Positions 8,139 to 15,563 of a stretch of 45,000 nucleotides of DNA are shown here, in pieces. This DNA comes from Campylobacter showae CSUNSWCD (GTDB taxonomy: Bacteria; Campylobacterota; Campylobacteria; Campylobacterales; Campylobacteraceae), in the NCBI RefSeq assembly GCF_000313615.1, contig NZ_AMZQ01000020.1:1-45000 (forward strand), in the 5' to 3' direction. Below the pieces are notes generated by a model that searched no databases, was not told the origin of the DNA, and worked only from the letters and a program-made list of their open reading frames with translations. The number at the start of each line of letters is the position of its first letter. Position 1 is the first letter of the stretch. Made by a program: the position numbers and the translations under genes.

Positions 8139-9310
8139 TTAAATTTTCGTCGCGCTCCCGCCAAACTCCACGCGAAACTCCGTTAGCCCCTCGCCGCTTT
8201 TACACGAGGTTTTAAACCCTAGCTCTTTGCAAAAAGTTTTAACGATATGAAGCCCGATGCCAAAGCCGCCGTTTCGCTCGTCAAACCGCGTGTAAAGCTC
8301 GAAAATCCGCGGCAAATTTTCTTTCGCGATACCTGCGCCGCTGTTTGAAATCACGAGCGCAGCAGGGGTTAAATTTACGCTTACCGAGCCGTTTTCGTCG
8401 CAGTATTTTATGGCGTTACTTAGCAGATTGTCGATGATTTTTCGCGTTTTTTATAGGATGAGCGCAGCTGCACCTCGGCGATTTGCGTACTTAATTTTAT
8501 ATTTTTTTGCTCCAAATTTAGCCCAAAATACCCGATCCTCTCGCGCACCAACTCGCTCAAGCTAAAGCTCGTCACCGCGCCGTCCTCTTTGCCGCTAAGC
8601 TTTACTAGCGTGAGGTCCTCGTATAGCGTCGAGATCGTTTTGGAGGCGGTTTTTATGTTATTTAAGTATTTTTTCGGATCGGTTTCAAACATCTCGATAC
8701 TCATCAAAATGACGCTAAGAGGCGTGTTTATCTCGTGCGTCGTATCCCTGATAAAGCCATTTAAAAAGTCGATGCGGCGGTAAAGCGGACGCAGCGAAAG
8801 ACGGATGATAAAATAAGCTATAACTAAAATAGCAAGCAGTATCATAAACGAGAAAAATATTATCTTTAGTTTTAGCGTGAGAATCGCAAACTCGGGATCT
8901 GCGACCTTGACCGCGACGTAGTACTCCTCCTCGCCGAGGCGATTTTTGAGGTAAAACTGCACTACCGAGTTCGCCCCATCCTTGTATCTTTGCGGCATGC
9001 CCTCGCGCGGCTCAAAATCATCCTCGATCTCCTCGCCCGTTTTTAAATTTACGGCAAAAGCCTCGACGTCGTCGAAATCATCGTCTTCTATTTCGCCGTT
9101 TTTTTGTAGTTTATTTTGCAGGTGATGCTGTAAATCTCGCACGATAAATACGTCGCGATCGAGTATAAAATGCTTCTCGCGCTCGTAAAACATCTGCGCG
9201 AAAAAGACCAAAAATGCGGCGCTCGTGATGAAGTAAAGTAAAAATATAGGTAAAATTTGACGGTCCAAAAGTGCTGTAAAGGCTTTTTTAAGAGGTTTTA
9301 GCAAGGACAT
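8139..9310 (-). pseudogene. Sensor histidine kinase of a two-component system, frameshifted
   Basis: The 5' part (8420-9310) encodes 296 residues. It has a membrane segment (about 20-40), a periplasmic acidic sensor region (41-145), a second membrane segment (147-169) and a HisKA domain with the phospho-His192 in THEINTPLSV. It then shifts out of frame. The other frame supplies the missing ATPase domain: the N-box IIDNLLSNAIKY, a degenerate G1 box (NSGAGI) and the G2 box GFGIGLHIV, ending at 8139. One missing base in the T runs at 8438-8442 or 8447-8452 explains the break; the restored protein would be about 390 residues. As read, the kinase lacks an ATP-binding domain and would be inactive. 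Confidence 0.88.
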
Positions 9311-9495
9311 TTGCCGCCTTTTGAGTTAAATTTACTGGTATTTTGCGGATGTAAAATTTGAAGCTTAAAATCGCAAAGGATTTGCGTAAATTTGGATAAA
9401 ATTTGAGACTCATCCCCTGCCCTTTGCCGCGCGGTAGTTGCAAAATTAGCGCCATTTTCGGCCAAAACCCAAACCTCCGAGCGACCGCAAAAAGC

Positions 9496-10158
9496 CTAAA
9501 CATATTTATAGCCTAGCTTTGAGGCGCTAACGATACGCTCTTTACCTAAAATTTTACGCAGCTCTGCGATATAAACGCGCAGGCTAAGCTCGCTAGGGCT
9601 CTCGTCGTAGTCCCAAATTTGAGAATAGATCTCGTCTCTACTTAAAAATTTATCCTGATTTTTTAGCAAAAGCGCGAGCAATCTGGACTGCTTTTTAGGC
9701 ATCGAGACAGCCTTGCCGCCACGAAATAGCAAGCCATGATTCATATCAAAGCCCAAATTTTCGCCCAGATTTACCAGCTCGTTTTTATTGTGCACAAAGG
9801 TGCGTTTTAGCAGATTTTGCACGCGCAGATGCAGCTCTTTTAGCTCAAACGGCTTTTTTATGTAGTCGTCACAGCCGCTAGTAAAGCCGCTTTGCACGTC
9901 ATCAAGCGTATTTAGCGAGGTCGTAAATATACAAGGCGTGTTTTTGCCCGCGTTTCGCAGCTCCCGAAGGAGCGCAAAGCCGCTGCCTCCGATGATCTTG
10001 ACGTCGAATATCCAAAGATCGAAGTTGCTTTCATAAGCCAAATTTAACGCGTCGTCGTAGCTTTTCGTGCCCGCAGTCTCGTAGCTCTGAGCCTGCAAAT
10101 ACGCGCACATCATCTCAAGCAACATATTTTCGTCCTCGACGATCAAAATTTTACTCAT
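9496..10158 (-). CDS. OmpR-family response regulator
   Basis: A 220-residue DNA-binding regulator. The receiver domain (about 1-118) has the acidic pair Glu8-Asp9, phospho-acceptor Asp52, Thr80 and Lys102 in KKPF. The winged-helix effector domain (about 125-220) has the typical SLRVYIAELRKILG recognition region and ends in GYKYV. It is the partner of the adjacent broken kinase, with a 185-base gap between them in which I see no convincing gene. The target is unknown; the periplasmic DUF1104 protein and M23 peptidase encoded upstream on the same strand are candidates. Confidence 0.93.
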   Translation of the reverse strand: MSKILIVEDENMLLEMMCAYLQAQSYETAGTKSYDDALNLAYESNFDLWIFDVKIIGGSGFALLRELRNAGKNTPCIFTTSLNTLDDVQSGFTSGCDDYIKKPFELKELHLRVQNLLKRTFVHNKNELVNLGENLGFDMNHGLLFRGGKAVSMPKKQSRLLALLLKNQDKFLSRDEIYSQIWDYDESPSELSLRVYIAELRKILGKERIVSASKLGYKYV

Positions 10159-10398
10159 TTTCGCTCCGTTTTCGTTTGCTTTTGTCGTTTTGCGGCGTTT
10201 TATCTGCTTGATTTTTGTTTCATCTGTCGGCGCGGCTTTGCGCTAAATTTTTGCCCAACGTCTCAAATTTGCATTAAATTTACCCACATGCGTTCAAATT
10301 TAGCCACAAACAGATCTTGCGTAAATTTATCAAATTTCATCTAAATTTCAAGGTAAAATTTCATAAATCTACGTCGTCGCCAAAGTGCTTAAATTTGT
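10159..10398. other. Intergenic region upstream of the response regulator gene
   Basis: About 240 bases, with the DUF1104 terminator beyond it. It holds many AAATTT hexamers and must contain the promoter of the two-component system. I see no consensus -10 and no reading frame worth calling. Confidence 0.4.
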
Positions 10399-10447
10399 AA
10401 AAAGCGGGGCAAATTCTCGCGCAAATTTAAACGAAAATCCGCCCCGC
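10399..10447 (-). terminator. Rho-independent terminator of the DUF1104 gene
   Basis: GCCCCGC (10441-10447) pairs with GCGGGGC (10404-10410), a 7-bp GC-rich stem with a 30-base loop. On the minus strand it is followed by TTTTT (10403-10399). It lies 13 bases past the DUF1104 stop and separates that gene from the two-component system. Confidence 0.65.
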
Positions 10448-10459
10448 AAAAAGCCGAAT

Positions 10460-10906
10460 TTACTCTTTATTTTGCGGCATATGCGGACCTTTGCCGTCTT
10501 TATCTTTTATAAACCCGCCCTTGAAATCTCGCTTAAATTTCTTGTGAAAAACATCGTCGTCATCGCCGTCTTTTAGCTCGATATCAAGCCTTTTTGCTTC
10601 CGCCACGCTTAGCGCGCCAACCTTGTCATTGTAGCTTTTGCGAAAATCCTGCATGAAATTTTGCCTATCGGCGACGCTCATGGCATCCATTTTCTTTATC
10701 ATCTCGGCTTTTAGTCCGCGCTTAACCTCTTTTGCCTCGTATCTTAGTTTGCCCGCACGCTTGTCTATCTCAAACGCTACTTCGCTAAGCGTCTTAGCAT
10801 CGGCATTTGCGACCATTTTATATAGCTCGTCGTTTGTGCTATTTTCAAGCGACGCGGCAAAAAGCCCGCCCGCAACCAGCATACTAATCAAAACTACTTT
10901 TTTCAT
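10460..10906 (-). CDS. DUF1104 domain periplasmic protein
   Basis: A 148-residue protein with a signal peptide (about 1-18, ending GLFAA) and a helical, highly charged mature part. DUF1104 proteins occur mainly in Campylobacter and Helicobacter and have no assigned function. The C-terminal 40 residues carry an acidic run (DGDDDDV) followed by Lys/Phe/Gly-rich sequence and a HMPQNKE end. The gene has an AGGAGA ribosome-binding site and follows the M23 peptidase gene by 54 bases. The size and helical, charged character resemble CpxP/Spy-type periplasmic accessory proteins, and a two-component system lies just downstream; that link is inference. Confidence 0.75.
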   Translation of the reverse strand: MKKVVLISMLVAGGLFAASLENSTNDELYKMVANADAKTLSEVAFEIDKRAGKLRYEAKEVKRGLKAEMIKKMDAMSVADRQNFMQDFRKSYNDKVGALSVAEAKRLDIELKDGDDDDVFHKKFKRDFKGGFIKDKDGKGPHMPQNKE

Positions 10907-10960
10907 TTTCTCTCCTTTAAAAAGATGAGCGAAGTTTAAAGAAAAGTCGTGAAAAAAATG

Positions 10961-11800
10961 TTAATTTAAAATTTCGTTGATTTTTTTGACGAAATTTAGC
11001 GGATTTACCTGCACGCCGCCCGCGATCACGCCAAAGTGCAGGTGCGGCCCGCTCACTCGCCCGCTAGCACCGCTAAGCGCGATGATATCGCCTTTTTTGA
11101 CGCTTTGTCCGACTTTGACGTTTAGCGCGCTTAGATGATAGTACTGCGTGTAAATGCCCTCTCCGTGGTCTATAACTACAGATCCGCCCGCATAGTAGCG
11201 ATCTTTTGCGATGACGACTACGCCGTCGTTTGCCGCGATAACGGACGTGCCGACCGCGGCCCTAAAGTCCGTGCCGCCGTGGTAGCTCTTTAGGGTACCG
11301 TTAAATACGCGCGCAGTACCGAACGGACTCGTAACCGACGAGCTCATCGGTAGGATAAATTTGGAGTTAAATTTTAGCCCGACATTAGTCGTGGCGTAGA
11401 TTTTATTTGCCTCCTCGCGCTCCTCCTCGATACGCTTTAGAACCTCTTTTGGAGGCGTCACCTTACTACCCTCGACGGTTATTTTTTCTTTTTTATATTC
11501 GCCCTCCATGATCTTAAAAACTATCGTCTCGTCGCCGCTTTTAAGCCCGTTTATTAGCTTGATTTCGCCCTTTTGACGGTAGCTAGCAGCAACTACGGCA
11601 AATTTTAAATTTTCATCGCCAGGCACGCTAAGCCAGCGCTTTTTCTTGCCGTCGATGCTTAAATTTCCGGCAAATTTAGCCTCCACTTGCACTATCTCCA
11701 CGTCGCCGTTTACGATCGTCTGAGTTTCGCTCGGCGCGCTGCCCTGCCCTTTTGCGCTTAAATTTAGGCAGATCAAAACGGCTAAAATAATCTTTTTCAT
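10961..11800 (-). CDS. M23 family peptidoglycan endopeptidase
   Basis: A 279-residue secreted metallopeptidase. It has a signal peptide (about 1-16), an N-terminal beta-rich domain (about 25-115), a short charged helix (118-133) and a C-terminal LytM/M23 domain. The zinc ligands are visible as His174 and Asp178 in HGGTD and His255 in HLHF, with catalytic His222 and His253. It should cleave peptide cross-links or stems in the murein. Homologues are common in Campylobacter, where some M23 proteins shape the helical cell; this one cannot be assigned to a specific shape gene from sequence alone. AAAGGATG precedes the ATG. Confidence 0.92.
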   Translation of the reverse strand: MKKIILAVLICLNLSAKGQGSAPSETQTIVNGDVEIVQVEAKFAGNLSIDGKKKRWLSVPGDENLKFAVVAASYRQKGEIKLINGLKSGDETIVFKIMEGEYKKEKITVEGSKVTPPKEVLKRIEEEREEANKIYATTNVGLKFNSKFILPMSSSVTSPFGTARVFNGTLKSYHGGTDFRAAVGTSVIAANDGVVVIAKDRYYAGGSVVIDHGEGIYTQYYHLSALNVKVGQSVKKGDIIALSGASGRVSGPHLHFGVIAGGVQVNPLNFVKKINEILN

Positions 11801-11854
11801 TTACATCCTTTACGTAAATTTAATGAATAATTTTTAAATTTAATAAAAAAATAC

Positions 11855-11860
11855 TATAAT
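11855..11860 (+). promoter_or_regulatory. Putative -10 element for the second SYLF gene
   Basis: A consensus TATAAT downstream of an A/T-rich tract, 33 bases before the chosen ATG at 11893, with AAGGAAA as the ribosome-binding site. Confidence 0.6.
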
Positions 11861-11892
11861 AGCGGGTGAATTTTACGAAAAAGGAAACGAAA

Positions 11893-12558
11893 ATGAAAAG
11901 ATTTTTAAAGCTTGCCGCTTGCGCACTTTTGCTCGGTCAGCTTGCTTATGCGGATTTTACACAAAATCAAAAAGTAAGAACATCATTTGATATCTTAAAC
12001 GATCTAGGTTCTAGAAAACTGCTAAATTTAAAAGATACTAGCGAAATAAGAGGCATAATAGTCATACCAGAAGTAGTTAGCGGCGGGCTAGTCGTGACGA
12101 CTCATACTGGAGACGGTATATTCGTCGGCAGAAATGATGAAAATGAATGGAGCAGTCCGATATTTATAAATTTTAAAGGCGGTGGCATAGGTCTGCAGGG
12201 CGGCTATAAATCAACCGACCTTGTTGTGCTTTTTAAATCAAGAAGATCGTATGCAGGACTAATAAACGGCAAAGGTCAAATCGATCTTAGCGCCGATGCC
12301 GTAGTACTGGGCGCGGGCGAAAAAGCCGGTGTAATGAGCGATCTGCCTGAAATTACGGCTTGGGCTACGTTAAGAGGCAAAAGCAGGGGCCTTTTTGCAG
12401 GCGTTAGCGTTAACACGTCTTTGGTCGTGGTAGACAAGCAGGCTACGTATGATTATTACGATAGAATGTATGATATGGAAGATATCTACAACAACTCCCC
12501 GAAAGACTCAAGATATACAAAAACGCTAAAAGAAGTATTAAATAAATATTTTAAATAA
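11893..12558 (+). CDS. Lipid-binding SYLF (YSC84-like) domain protein, secreted
   Basis: A 221-residue protein with a signal peptide (about 1-20) and a SYLF domain. Conserved blocks are GIIVIPEVVSGGLVVTTHTGDG, GGGIGLQGGY, VVLFKSRRSYAGL and GLFAGVSVNTSLVVV, and the C-terminus is tyrosine-rich and charged. I chose the ATG at 11893 over an upstream GTG at 11866 because it has AAGGAAA upstream and gives a clean signal peptide. It is monocistronic, divergent from the M23 gene. The paralogue at 1999-2589 has the same architecture but low similarity. Confidence 0.88.
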   Translation: MKRFLKLAACALLLGQLAYADFTQNQKVRTSFDILNDLGSRKLLNLKDTSEIRGIIVIPEVVSGGLVVTTHTGDGIFVGRNDENEWSSPIFINFKGGGIGLQGGYKSTDLVVLFKSRRSYAGLINGKGQIDLSADAVVLGAGEKAGVMSDLPEITAWATLRGKSRGLFAGVSVNTSLVVVDKQATYDYYDRMYDMEDIYNNSPKDSRYTKTLKEVLNKYFK

Positions 12559-12560
12559 TT

Positions 12561-12596
12561 AAGAAGAAAAACGGTTTGGCCTAGCGGCTAAACCGT
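12561..12596 (-). terminator. Terminator of the small acidic-protein gene
   Basis: An 11-bp stem with one G-U pair (ACGGTTTGGCC at 12571-12581, GGCTAAACCGT at 12586-12596) closes a 4-base loop. On the minus strand it is followed by TTTTCTTCTT. The TAG stop of the 69-residue gene (12588-12590) lies inside the hairpin. The same stem could help stop plus-strand SYLF transcripts. Confidence 0.75.
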
Positions 12597-12797
12597 ATAA
12601 AGAGAGACGAATCTTTTTTTGTTGATCGGCGAAAACTGAGTCATATACTCAAACGCTTCTTCATAGTCTCCGTCGGTATATTTTGCGACCTCTTCGATAA
12701 GCTCGAAAAGCTCCTCGTCGTCAAGCGATTCAAAGTTGCCTCGGTTTTCCAAAACCTCCAGCAAAACCGCTTCAAGCTCTAGTTCATCGTACGTCAT
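12588..12797 (-). CDS. Small acidic protein of unknown function
   Basis: A 69-residue protein, strongly acidic in its first 50 residues (clusters such as ESLDDEELFELIEEV) and with a basic, aromatic C-terminus. It has no signal peptide or membrane segment and I do not recognise the family. Support for a real gene is a GGGAAG ribosome-binding site, a well-formed terminator that encloses the stop codon, and the lack of any better frame. It is transcribed convergently to the SYLF gene. Confidence 0.6.
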   Translation of the reverse strand: MTYDELELEAVLLEVLENRGNFESLDDEELFELIEEVAKYTDGDYEEAFEYMTQFSPINKKRFVSLYTV

Positions 12798-12915
12798 GGC
12801 TTCCCTTTTAAAATTTTTGCGGAATTATGCCAAAATAACCTTTATAACCGCTTAGTCAAAATCTCTATTTTTTGAGAATTGGTCTTAAATTTATCGCATT
12901 ATCAGCTTTTTTTAC

Positions 12916-12921
12916 TATAAT
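12916..12921 (+). promoter_or_regulatory. Putative -10 element for the Fur-family gene
   Basis: A consensus TATAAT after a run of T residues, 36 bases before the ATG at 12957. I find no clear Fur-type box around it. Confidence 0.55.
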
Positions 12922-12956
12922 AGAAAATAATTTTAATCGGCTGAAACGGTGGCAAA

Positions 12957-13394
12957 ATGCACACTTTTGATAAATTTTATATGAAATTTTTAGAGCTTTT
13001 ACGGGATTACGGATATAAAAATTCCGCCGCAAAAGAGCAAATTTTAAAAATTTTATTTTCCAGCGACGAGCACCTTGGTGCAAGCGAGATACAAACTAAG
13101 ATCAAAAGTGAATTTAGACGAAATGTGAGCCTCACGGCGATCTATCAGTTTTTAAATTTTTTGCAGGATTTCGGGCTGGTTTTGAGTTTTGAAGAGAACG
13201 GGATAAATAAATTCGAGCTAAATTTAAAGTCGCATCACGATCATCTCGTCTGTACCAAGTGCGGCGCGACCGAGAATTTTTTCGATAAAGATATAGAAGA
13301 AAAACAAGAGCAAATTTGTAGAAATTCAGGCTTTAAACTCGAAGGCCATGCGATGATTTTATACGGAATTTGTCTAAAGTGCCAAAACAAATAG
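12957..13394 (+). CDS. Fur-family metalloregulator
   Basis: A 145-residue metal-dependent repressor. The N-terminal winged helix (about 10-85) is followed by the dimer/metal domain. The regulatory-site histidines lie in KSHHDH (His93, His94, His96) with His131 further on, and the structural zinc site has two CxxC pairs (Cys99/Cys102 and Cys139/Cys142). It could be a Fur, PerR or dedicated regulator; the sequence alone does not separate these. It lies 109 bases upstream of the ferrosome-like operon in the same direction. A 21-bp palindrome in that gap is a plausible binding site, so local control of iron storage is likely. Confidence 0.9.
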   Translation: MHTFDKFYMKFLELLRDYGYKNSAAKEQILKILFSSDEHLGASEIQTKIKSEFRRNVSLTAIYQFLNFLQDFGLVLSFEENGINKFELNLKSHHDHLVCTKCGATENFFDKDIEEKQEQICRNSGFKLEGHAMILYGICLKCQNK

Positions 13395-13410
13395 CCTATT
13401 TTGCGCCTCT

Positions 13411-13431
13411 TTATCAAAAATGATTTGATAA
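13411..13431 (+). promoter_or_regulatory. 21-bp palindrome, candidate Fur-family operator
   Basis: TTATCAAA (13411-13418) and TTTGATAA (13424-13431) form a perfect 8-bp inverted repeat around a 5-base spacer. The length, AT-richness and dyad fit a Fur/PerR-type box. It lacks the GC content expected of a terminator for the preceding gene. It lies 72 bases before the first gene of the ferrosome-like operon, and a possible -10 (GATAAT) is at 13475-13480. Confidence 0.5.
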
Positions 13432-13503
13432 CGATATGCAAAAAAGTTTCAGTTAAATTTAAGCGTAGCAAATAGATAATACGCCAAAAAACAAAGGAGA
13501 AAC

Positions 13504-13845
13504 ATGAGCGCAGCGCCACATATACCATCGGAGTTAGTCTTACGCATAGCTTCGTATTTTACGCCGATCCACCACGTCGCAGGCCGTTTAAGAGTCCGCG
13601 TCAGCAGCGATATCAAAAAAGAAGCGGACAGCTTGCCGTTAGAAAAAATAGATCAAACGATCAAGCAAATAGACGGCATAAAAAACGTCAAATTTAACAA
13701 ACTAATCGGTTCTGCAACGATCGAGTACGACCACGAAGTTTTCCCGAAAAAGATGTGGGATGATCTGCTAAAAGGCGAAAATTTGCACGAAATCTCAGCC
13801 CTCATCAACAATCTAGCTCAAAAAGCTACCGGCGGCGCAAGATGA
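13504..13845 (+). CDS. HMA2-like domain protein (FezC-like)
   Basis: A 113-residue soluble protein with a ferredoxin-like heavy-metal-associated fold of the HMA2 type. The HHVAGRLRVRV segment (23-33) is the usual first strand and loop, followed by a helix (about 46-57), GIKNVKFNKLIGSATIEYD (58-76) and a last helix. It lacks the CxxC of copper-type HMA domains, so metal binding, if any, would use other ligands such as His23/His24. AAGGAG precedes the ATG. It overlaps the next gene by ATGA. Linked to a P1B-type ATPase and glycine-zipper proteins, it matches the HMA-containing component of ferrosome clusters; this role is inferred. Confidence 0.75.
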   Translation: MSAAPHIPSELVLRIASYFTPIHHVAGRLRVRVSSDIKKEADSLPLEKIDQTIKQIDGIKNVKFNKLIGSATIEYDHEVFPKKMWDDLLKGENLHEISALINNLAQKATGGAR

Positions 13846-14489
13846 ACGAGGAGCTAAAGCAAGCCGCAAATGCGGTATTTTTACTAGAGTCGCAAGGGAT
13901 CAAATTTTACGAAAACGTCTGCAAAAAAGATGAAATTTTTGATCAAATTTTAGCCGTTAGGCAAAGCGGATTAGAGCTTTTAAAGCCTTATGCAGATCCT
14001 GCCGACCCGCAAGTTTTTTGCACTTTTGTGTGCGAGGATCTTGACGCCTGCTTTATAAAAGCCCTAAACTACGAGCTTGAGCTAAATGCGTTTTATGAAA
14101 ATTTGACCGACAGCATAAACGATGAAAATTTTAAAGATATTTGTTTTAGGCTTTGGGCGACGTCAAATAACGAATACATCCCGGCCCTAAAAGCAAAACT
14201 GGCTCAAATTTTAGCCACGCAGTTTCAAGGTGCGGATAACGCAAGCCAAGAGGAGCAAGCGCAAACGGCTCAAAATCCGAGCGACAATATCTTAAACGCT
14301 TTTGATTCGGATGGCTTTAAGCAAATCAGCCAAACGCTGGAGCGCATAAGCTCCGGACAAGGCAGCAAAGAGGACGCGATCGCGCTTTTAAACAATCCGA
14401 ATTTTTCATTTTTCGGCGGTTTGGCGCTTGGCGGACTAGCCAGCATGATGCTAAGTAAAAATTTAGATAAAAATAAAGATAAAGAATAA
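13842..14489 (+). CDS. Ferritin-like (rubrerythrin-type) protein with glycine-zipper tail
   Basis: A 215-residue protein. The first 125 residues look like a four-helix ferritin-like domain: ESQGIKFYENV (16-26), then YELELNAFYENL (77-88) and ATSNNEYIPAL (106-116). These carry the Glu/Tyr spacing of rubrerythrin-like helices, although the usual ExxH pairs are not intact. A Gln/Ser-rich linker (130-175) leads to a hydrophobic FFGGLALGGLASMM segment (190-203) and a short Lys-rich end. This could tether an iron-binding domain to a membrane. The glycine-zipper tail is shared with the next three genes. Confidence 0.65.
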   Translation: MNEELKQAANAVFLLESQGIKFYENVCKKDEIFDQILAVRQSGLELLKPYADPADPQVFCTFVCEDLDACFIKALNYELELNAFYENLTDSINDENFKDICFRLWATSNNEYIPALKAKLAQILATQFQGADNASQEEQAQTAQNPSDNILNAFDSDGFKQISQTLERISSGQGSKEDAIALLNNPNFSFFGGLALGGLASMMLSKNLDKNKDKE

Positions 14490-14511
14490 AATTTAACATA
14501 AAGGATAAAAA

Positions 14512-14904
14512 ATGGCATTACCGTTTATCGCAGGTGCGGTTTTAGGAGGTTTAGCTGTCGCGGCTTTTGGCAATAAAGAAAAAATCAAATCGGCTCTTGA
14601 AAGCGGACTAGATAAAGGCAAAGAATTTGCCCAAAACGCAAAAGAATTTGCCGAGAAAAAAGTAGGCGAAGCAAAAGAGTACGCCGAGAAAAAATTTGCT
14701 AAAACAAGCGAAGAGGCAACCGAAACAAAAAAACGCACAAGACGCACTAGCGCCGAAGTAGCCGCTGAAAAAGAAGCCAAAAAAACAAAGTCTAAGAAAA
14801 AAAGCGCTCCAAGAGCTAAAAAAGCTCCGGCAAAAGCAGCCGAGCAAACCGAAAGTCTAGCCGAAGATATCGCAAATGCGCTTGAGCCGAATTTAGAAAA
14901 ATAA
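14512..14904 (+). CDS. Glycine-zipper membrane protein with 11-residue repeats and Lys/Ala-rich tail
   Basis: A 130-residue protein in three parts. A hydrophobic N-terminus with glycine spacing (AGAVLGGLAVAAFG, 7-20) is followed by an amphipathic region. Within it 11-residue units repeat (AKEFAEKKVGE, then AKEYAEKKFAK, about 43-64), as in apolipoprotein/LEA-type helices. The last part (about 72-115) is a Lys/Ala/Arg-rich tail like a histone H1 or AlgP tail. No enzyme domain is visible. It starts 22 bases after the ferritin-like gene behind AAAGGA. It may coat or shape a membrane and bind polyanions such as polyphosphate; that is speculation. Confidence 0.7.
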   Translation: MALPFIAGAVLGGLAVAAFGNKEKIKSALESGLDKGKEFAQNAKEFAEKKVGEAKEYAEKKFAKTSEEATETKKRTRRTSAEVAAEKEAKKTKSKKKSAPRAKKAPAKAAEQTESLAEDIANALEPNLEK

Positions 14905-14916
14905 TAAAGGTATAGA

Positions 14917-15222
14917 ATGAATTTAACATCAACAACCAGACTTCCAGCAGACCACTTAATAAGCGGCGCGCTAATCGGCGCAATGGCAGCCGGCGGCGTA
15001 GAAATACTAAACTATAAAAAAGGCAAGGTCAGCAAGACGCAGGCCGTAGCTAAAACGACTAAAATCGCTATCCAAGGCGGTATCGTCACGGCGTGCGCTA
15101 TCAGCGCATCAAACAAACTAGTCTCGGCGCGCTATCTTGCGGCTGCGGCAACCGTTGCCGCCGGTATCGCCGGCGTAATCGCTACGGAAAAAATAATCAA
15201 AATTTTAGAGGAAGATAAATGA
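14917..15222 (+). CDS. Small glycine-zipper membrane protein
   Basis: A 101-residue protein with three predicted hydrophobic helices (about 14-30, 48-64 and 72-95) joined by short basic loops. The first holds SGALIGAMAAGG, a glycine-zipper motif close to those of the neighbouring proteins. There are no Cys/His metal motifs. It starts 12 bases after the previous gene (ribosome-binding site AAAGG) and overlaps the next by ATGA. Small hydrophobic proteins of this kind accompany the ATPase in ferrosome clusters (FezA-like), but I cannot assign it firmly. Confidence 0.7.
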   Translation: MNLTSTTRLPADHLISGALIGAMAAGGVEILNYKKGKVSKTQAVAKTTKIAIQGGIVTACAISASNKLVSARYLAAAATVAAGIAGVIATEKIIKILEEDK

Positions 15223-15563
15223 AAAACCCTTACATAAACGAAACGCAAACTATAAATCAATTAAACGAAGACGGTAGCATGACTACGACTACTACGACGG
15301 TAAAGACTACCGGCGCTCCAAGCGCGCTGGATAACAGCATAAATAATGCGCTAAAAGACTTTATCCCCGCAAATTTTAATGCCGCGGGCTTCATAAAAGG
15401 CGCGCTAATAGGCGGCGTCGCAGCCTACGTGCTAACTAATGAAAATGCCCAAAAGGCGATATTTTCCGCCATAGTAAAAGGCTCAAATTTGCTTCAAGCC
15501 GGATTTGAGGAGTTAAAAGAACGCTTTGAAGACGTAAAGGCTGAAATTGACTCCCAAAAATAA
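15219..15563 (+). CDS. Small glycine-zipper membrane protein with Thr-rich N-terminus
   Basis: A 114-residue protein. The first 30 residues are polar with a threonine run (MTTTTTTVKTT). A single hydrophobic segment AGFIKGALIGGVAAYVL (56-72) follows, then an amphipathic helix with an EELKERFEDVKAEID end. The segment is the clearest match to the SGALIGAMAAGG and AGAVLGGLAVAA motifs of the preceding genes. Its last codons overlap the ATPase start by 17 bases, which suggests matched expression with the ATPase. Confidence 0.7.
   Translation: MKNPYINETQTINQLNEDGSMTTTTTTVKTTGAPSALDNSINNALKDFIPANFNAAGFIKGALIGGVAAYVLTNENAQKAIFSAIVKGSNLLQAGFEELKERFEDVKAEIDSQK

Noticed and set aside
9288-9503. 71-residue minus-strand frame between regulator and kinase genes
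   Set aside because: It overlaps both genes, is low in complexity and does not look like a protein family.
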